A stretch of 64,000 nt of DNA from Mycolicibacterium rhodesiae JS60 (lineage in GTDB: Bacteria > Actinomycetota > Actinomycetes > Mycobacteriales > Mycobacteriaceae). The notes below the pieces were generated by a model. That model was given only the letters and a program-made list of their open reading frames with translations. It was not told the DNA's origin and searched no databases. The DNA is taken from positions 864,077-928,076 of the forward strand of contig AGIQ01000003.1 in NCBI GenBank assembly GCA_000230935.2, read 5' to 3'. The translations under genes were made by a program, and so were the position numbers. Each line of letters starts with the position of its first letter. The stretch's first letter is position 1. This document shows positions 61,346 to 64,000 of this stretch, piece after piece.

Positions 61346-61606
61346 ATGATCTCACTCGAACTGCCCTACGTCACCGTGACGGTCGACGACCGGGTCCGCA
61401 ACCGTCTGGCTCGCGCCGGTGAACGGCTGCGCATCACGCTCACCTCATACCTGCGCAACGCCGCCGACGACCTCGACGGGCTGGGCCGCAAGGCCACCGC
61501 GGCCTGCCAGACCGCTGCCGTGCGGGTCGACACCGCGATGGCCGCGGCCAACGACCGCATCGCCTCGGAGCCGGCGGTCGCAACGCCGCATCTGAAAGTC
61601 GTATGA
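61346..61606 (+). CDS. Small hypothetical protein
   Basis: An 86-residue protein, MISLELPYVTVTVDDRVRNR..., mostly helical with a Leu/Ala/Arg pattern and no recognised domain, signal or membrane segment. ATG follows GGAGG with good spacing and the stop overlaps the next SDR start as ATGA. That overlap is the main argument that it is real. Confidence 0.66.
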   Translation: MISLELPYVTVTVDDRVRNRLARAGERLRITLTSYLRNAADDLDGLGRKATAACQTAAVRVDTAMAAANDRIASEPAVATPHLKVV

Positions 61607-62388
61607 GCGCACCCGGCGTCTTCATCACCGGAGCCGCTGCGGGCATCGGCCGGGCGACCGCGCTGAGGTTCGCCGCGAACGGCTATCGCGTCGGCGCCTA
61701 CGACGTCGACCTCGGCGGATTGACCTCGCTGCGCGACGAGATCACCGGACGCGGCGGTGAGATCGTGATCGGTGAACTCGATGTCACCGATGCCAGCGCC
61801 TGGTCGGCGTGCCTGGCCGAATTTGCAGGCGCGGCAGGAAAACTCGACATCCTGGTGAACAACGCCGGGGTGCTGACCGCCGGCGCCTTCCAGGACGTCC
61901 CGCTGACGGCGCACCGCCAGATGATCGACATCAACGTCTATGGCGCGCTCGCCGGTCTGCACGCCGCGTTCCCCTATCTGCGCGATACCGCAGACGCCCA
62001 AGTGGTCAACATGTGCTCGGCGTCGGCGCTTTACGGCCAACCCGAACTCGCCACGTATTCGGCCACCAAGTTCGCGCTGCGCGCGCTGACCGAGGCACTC
62101 GAGTTGGAGTGGCGGCGCTACGACATCCGTGTGCTGGCGATGTGGCCGCTGTTCGTCAAGACTGCCATGACCGACGGCGTCGAGACCGGCAGCACCAAGT
62201 CGCTCGGGATCAACCTAGGGCCCGACGATGTGGCCAAGGCCGTCTACTCGGCCACCCGTCGCGGCCGCGGCCGGCTGCCAAGGGTGCACTATCCCGTCGG
62301 CCGTCAGACCAGCGTGCTGGCGGCAATGGCGCAGGTGACGCCGAACTGGATGCAGCGGTTGCTCACGAAGATGTTGGCGCGGACGTAG
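61603..62388 (+). CDS. SDR family oxidoreductase
   Basis: A 261-residue classical SDR: FITGAAAGIGRATAL, NNAG (LVNNAGVL), Ser in CSASALYG, Tyr/Lys in YSATKFAL. It is complete. The C-terminal end (NWMQRLLTKMLART) is basic and amphipathic, as in membrane-associating SDRs. It follows the P450 by about 300 bp and a small gene, so it may oxidise the hydroxyl made by that enzyme. Confidence 0.91.
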   Translation: MSAPGVFITGAAAGIGRATALRFAANGYRVGAYDVDLGGLTSLRDEITGRGGEIVIGELDVTDASAWSACLAEFAGAAGKLDILVNNAGVLTAGAFQDVPLTAHRQMIDINVYGALAGLHAAFPYLRDTADAQVVNMCSASALYGQPELATYSATKFALRALTEALELEWRRYDIRVLAMWPLFVKTAMTDGVETGSTKSLGINLGPDDVAKAVYSATRRGRGRLPRVHYPVGRQTSVLAAMAQVTPNWMQRLLTKMLART

Positions 62389-62402
62389 TTTCGCGGCCGA
62401 TA

Positions 62403-62660
62403 TCAGCCGATAGCGGTGTAGGGCTTCCTCGGCGGTTGCTGATTCTGCCGAAACGATTGGCACAGGCCGGTATTGCTCGCCACGCATGGAACGCCATTGA
62501 TCGTGGGGGCACTGCCCTGCAGATAGCACTGCCCGGTGTACTGGTTGTTGATGTGGCCCGGCGGGCATCCCTGCGCTGTCGCATGGGGCGCCGCGACGAT
62601 CCCCGTCGCCAGAACTGCGCAGGCAAGCACCGCACTCGTGCGCGTCAATATCGCAACCAC
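62403..62660 (-). CDS. Small secreted Cys-containing protein
   Basis: An 85-residue protein with a signal peptide (ILTRTSAVLACAVLATGIVAAPHATAQ) and a short mature part with four Cys (CPPG, GQCYLQ, GVPCVAS, LCQSF), probably two disulfides. GTG at 62660 follows GAAAGG at a 7-nt spacing, a better start than the ATG at 62699. Mycobacterial small secreted proteins of this look are common but uncharacterised. Confidence 0.72.
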   Translation of the reverse strand: MVAILTRTSAVLACAVLATGIVAAPHATAQGCPPGHINNQYTGQCYLQGSAPTINGVPCVASNTGLCQSFRQNQQPPRKPYTAIG

Positions 62661-62728
62661 AGTTTGCCTTTCCGCAGCCAGACTACGCTCTTGGAGCATT
62701 GCCAGAGCTCGTGATTAGTATCGTCGTC

Positions 62729-63250
62729 ATGCCGGAGCCGACCGAAGAGACGACCGCCGCGGACGAAGCGCCCTCGTCTCACCGCTCCGGCCGCCCATCC
62801 CGATCGACGAATTGGATCGCTGTCACAGCGTTGGTCGTCGCGCTGATCGCGGCGGGCCTGGCCGGCTGGGCGCTCCTGCGGCCGGCGCCCAAGACCCCTT
62901 CGCCCACCGTCGCATCGCAGAGCGGCGATCCCAAGACCAACGCGTGCACCGCCTACCGCACCGTGAGTTCGGCGATTTCGCTGCAGAGCCACGCCGACCC
63001 GGGAACCGAAGCGCAGGGCGTGGCGGCAAACGCGCGGCTGGCGATGTCCGGCGGTGCGACGTACCTGTTGGCCCACCTGAATCCCGGCACTCCCGCGGAC
63101 CTCGCCGACGCGATTCGCGCCTTCGCGACGGGATTGCAGGATATCTCGATGAATGCGTTAGCCGGGGTGCCCAACACCGACACGGCACAGGCGGACCGCC
63201 TGCGCAACGCAGAGTCGCTCAACACCCGGATCGCCGAACTCTGCAAGTAG
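62729..63250 (+). CDS. Membrane-anchored hypothetical protein (MCE-associated-like)
   Basis: A 173-residue protein: a charged, Ser/Arg-rich cytoplasmic N-terminus, one membrane segment near residues 29-50 (WIAVTALVVALIAAGLAGWALL), a Pro-rich linker and an Ala-rich extracytoplasmic helical domain with two Cys (ACTAYR and the C-terminal ELCK). The layout resembles mycobacterial MCE-associated membrane proteins, but the family is not certain. Confidence 0.76.
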   Translation: MPEPTEETTAADEAPSSHRSGRPSRSTNWIAVTALVVALIAAGLAGWALLRPAPKTPSPTVASQSGDPKTNACTAYRTVSSAISLQSHADPGTEAQGVAANARLAMSGGATYLLAHLNPGTPADLADAIRAFATGLQDISMNALAGVPNTDTAQADRLRNAESLNTRIAELCK

Positions 63251-63420
63251 CCACTACCGGCGGGTTGTGCAGCTCGAGTTCAACTTGCGTTAGCGCGAAG
63301 TTCGGCAGCGCGCCAAGTGCGGTCCAGTCCCGAGTAAGGGGCGTCTCCTTGGATTCCCATGGCAGTGAACCACTCGGCGCCTTTGCCGGCTGATCTTCTT
63401 CTCCGAAGGGAATTCCGATC

Positions 63421-64000
63421 TTGTCCAAACACCGCAAGAAATCGCCCCGCGTGGTGACCCCAGCCTTCGTGACCACGGGCGTCGCCGGTGCGGCGATGGT
63501 GGGCGCCGGCATGCTGTTCGCCACCACCGATGCACCCGTCCCCGCAGCTGCGCCGGCTTACACACTGACGTCGGTCGACTGCACGATCGGCGAGGCCGGC
63601 TGCGCCCCGGTCAGCCTCAAGACCGCGACCGGCGCCGCCTCGGCCAACGCCGCTGGCGACCTCGTCTCCATGTTCATCGGCAACGGCACCGCCGAAAATC
63701 CCAACGGCGGCTTGCTCATCGGCAACGGCTACAGCTACAGCGCAGCCGACGCCGCAATGTGCGCCGCCGGCTGCACCGGAGGCCGCAGCGGCCTGCTCAT
63801 GGGTAACGGCGGCAACGGCTACAACGGCGGCAACGGCGGCAGCGCCGGGCTGTACGGCAACGGCGGCAACGGCGGCGACGGCACCGCCTTGGTCAATGGC
63901 GGCAAGGGCGGCAACGGCGGCAACGGCGGCCTGCTCGCCGGCAGCTCCTCGTCCGGCGCGCTCTTCGGCGGCGGCGGCGGCAACGGCGGCAAGGGTGCTG
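63421..64000 (+). CDS. PGRS-like glycine/asparagine-rich exported protein without PE domain (truncated by the right edge)
   Basis: The first 193 codons of a larger protein. After a basic N-terminus (SKHRKKSPRVV) and a hydrophobic signal segment (AFVTTGVAGAAMVGAGMLFA), there is a short Cys-containing region (four Cys), then GGNGG-type repeats (GNGGNGGDGTALVNGGKGG). This matches the PGRS domain of PE_PGRS proteins, but the PE domain is absent and an ordinary signal peptide takes its place. TTG at 63421 follows GAAGGG; an in-frame TGA at 63391 excludes longer starts. Surface location inferred. The 170 bp before it hold nothing recognised. Confidence 0.8.
   Translation, partial: MSKHRKKSPRVVTPAFVTTGVAGAAMVGAGMLFATTDAPVPAAAPAYTLTSVDCTIGEAGCAPVSLKTATGAASANAAGDLVSMFIGNGTAENPNGGLLIGNGYSYSAADAAMCAAGCTGGRSGLLMGNGGNGYNGGNGGSAGLYGNGGNGGDGTALVNGGKGGNGGNGGLLAGSSSSGALFGGGGGNGGKGA

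Overview
The window is high-GC actinobacterial DNA that I read as a fast-growing Mycobacterium (Mycolicibacterium-type). The evidence is an Mce-type YrbE permease, a mycofactocin-coupled SDR, an F420-type LLM oxidoreductase, frequent GTG/TTG starts with ATGA/GTGA overlaps, many FadE-like acyl-CoA dehydrogenases, CaiB enzymes and DUF35/Ltp proteins, and a PGRS-like glycine-rich exported protein at the right edge. No rRNA, tRNA, CRISPR array, transposase or phage gene was seen.

Layout. (1) 1-5.5 kb, minus strand: aldehyde dehydrogenase, CoA-transferase, HMGS-like/OB-fold protein, SCP2-type thiolase and the start of an Mce permease operon, all overlapping or nearly so. (2) 5.8-8.7 kb, plus: a decayed SDR, then a mycofactocin-type SDR, a [3Fe-4S] ferredoxin and a P450. 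(3) 8.7-14 kb: a 1423-residue exported repeat protein with an exact 408-nt period, then about 1 kb without a convincing gene. (4) 14-20.6 kb: a heteromeric acyl-CoA dehydrogenase pair diverging from two amidohydrolases, a Rieske ferredoxin and an alpha/beta hydrolase. (5) 20.7-27.9 kb, plus: NuoF-like flavoprotein, ferredoxin, DUF35-thiolase fusion, hydrolase, two 3-hydroxyisobutyrate-dehydrogenase-like proteins, then P450 and ferredoxin. (6) 28-35.8 kb, minus: membrane remnant (plus strand), small protein, TetR, acyl-CoA dehydrogenases, thiolase, CoA-transferase, amidohydrolase. (7) 36-42.7 kb, plus: CMD protein, Rieske oxygenase and its small partner, amidohydrolase, SnoaL-like protein, acyl-CoA dehydrogenase pair, TetR regulator. 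(8) 42.7-53.9 kb, mostly minus: MeaB chaperone, SDR, enoyl-CoA hydratase, acyl-CoA dehydrogenase pair, acyl-CoA ligase, ferredoxin, CoA-transferase, LLM oxidoreductase, split B12-dependent acyl-CoA mutase, IclR regulator. (9) 54-62.4 kb: acetoacetyl-CoA synthetase, DUF1330, aldehyde dehydrogenase, alpha-hydroxyacid oxidase, cyclase-family protein, P450, SDR. (10) 62.4-64 kb: small exported proteins and a truncated PGRS-like protein.

How it fits together (inference). The genes make a coherent catabolic island for a hydrophobic, probably cyclic or branched compound. An Mce system would import it. P450s and a Rieske oxygenase with dedicated ferredoxins would hydroxylate it. Alcohol and aldehyde dehydrogenases would oxidise it to an acid. 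A CoA ligase and CaiB enzymes would activate it. Acyl-CoA dehydrogenases, hydratase, hydroxyacyl dehydrogenases, thiolases and DUF35/Ltp enzymes would shorten it. A B12 mutase with MeaB would rearrange a branched acyl-CoA. The substrate cannot be named from sequence.

The most interesting signal is a 15-bp palindrome, GAGAAT-N3-ATTCTC. It recurs at eleven gene-start-proximal positions from 5.5 to 56.3 kb, mostly between divergent catabolic operons, with two copies 21 bp apart in front of the TetR gene at 42.0 kb. It looks like the operator of one locus-wide regulon.
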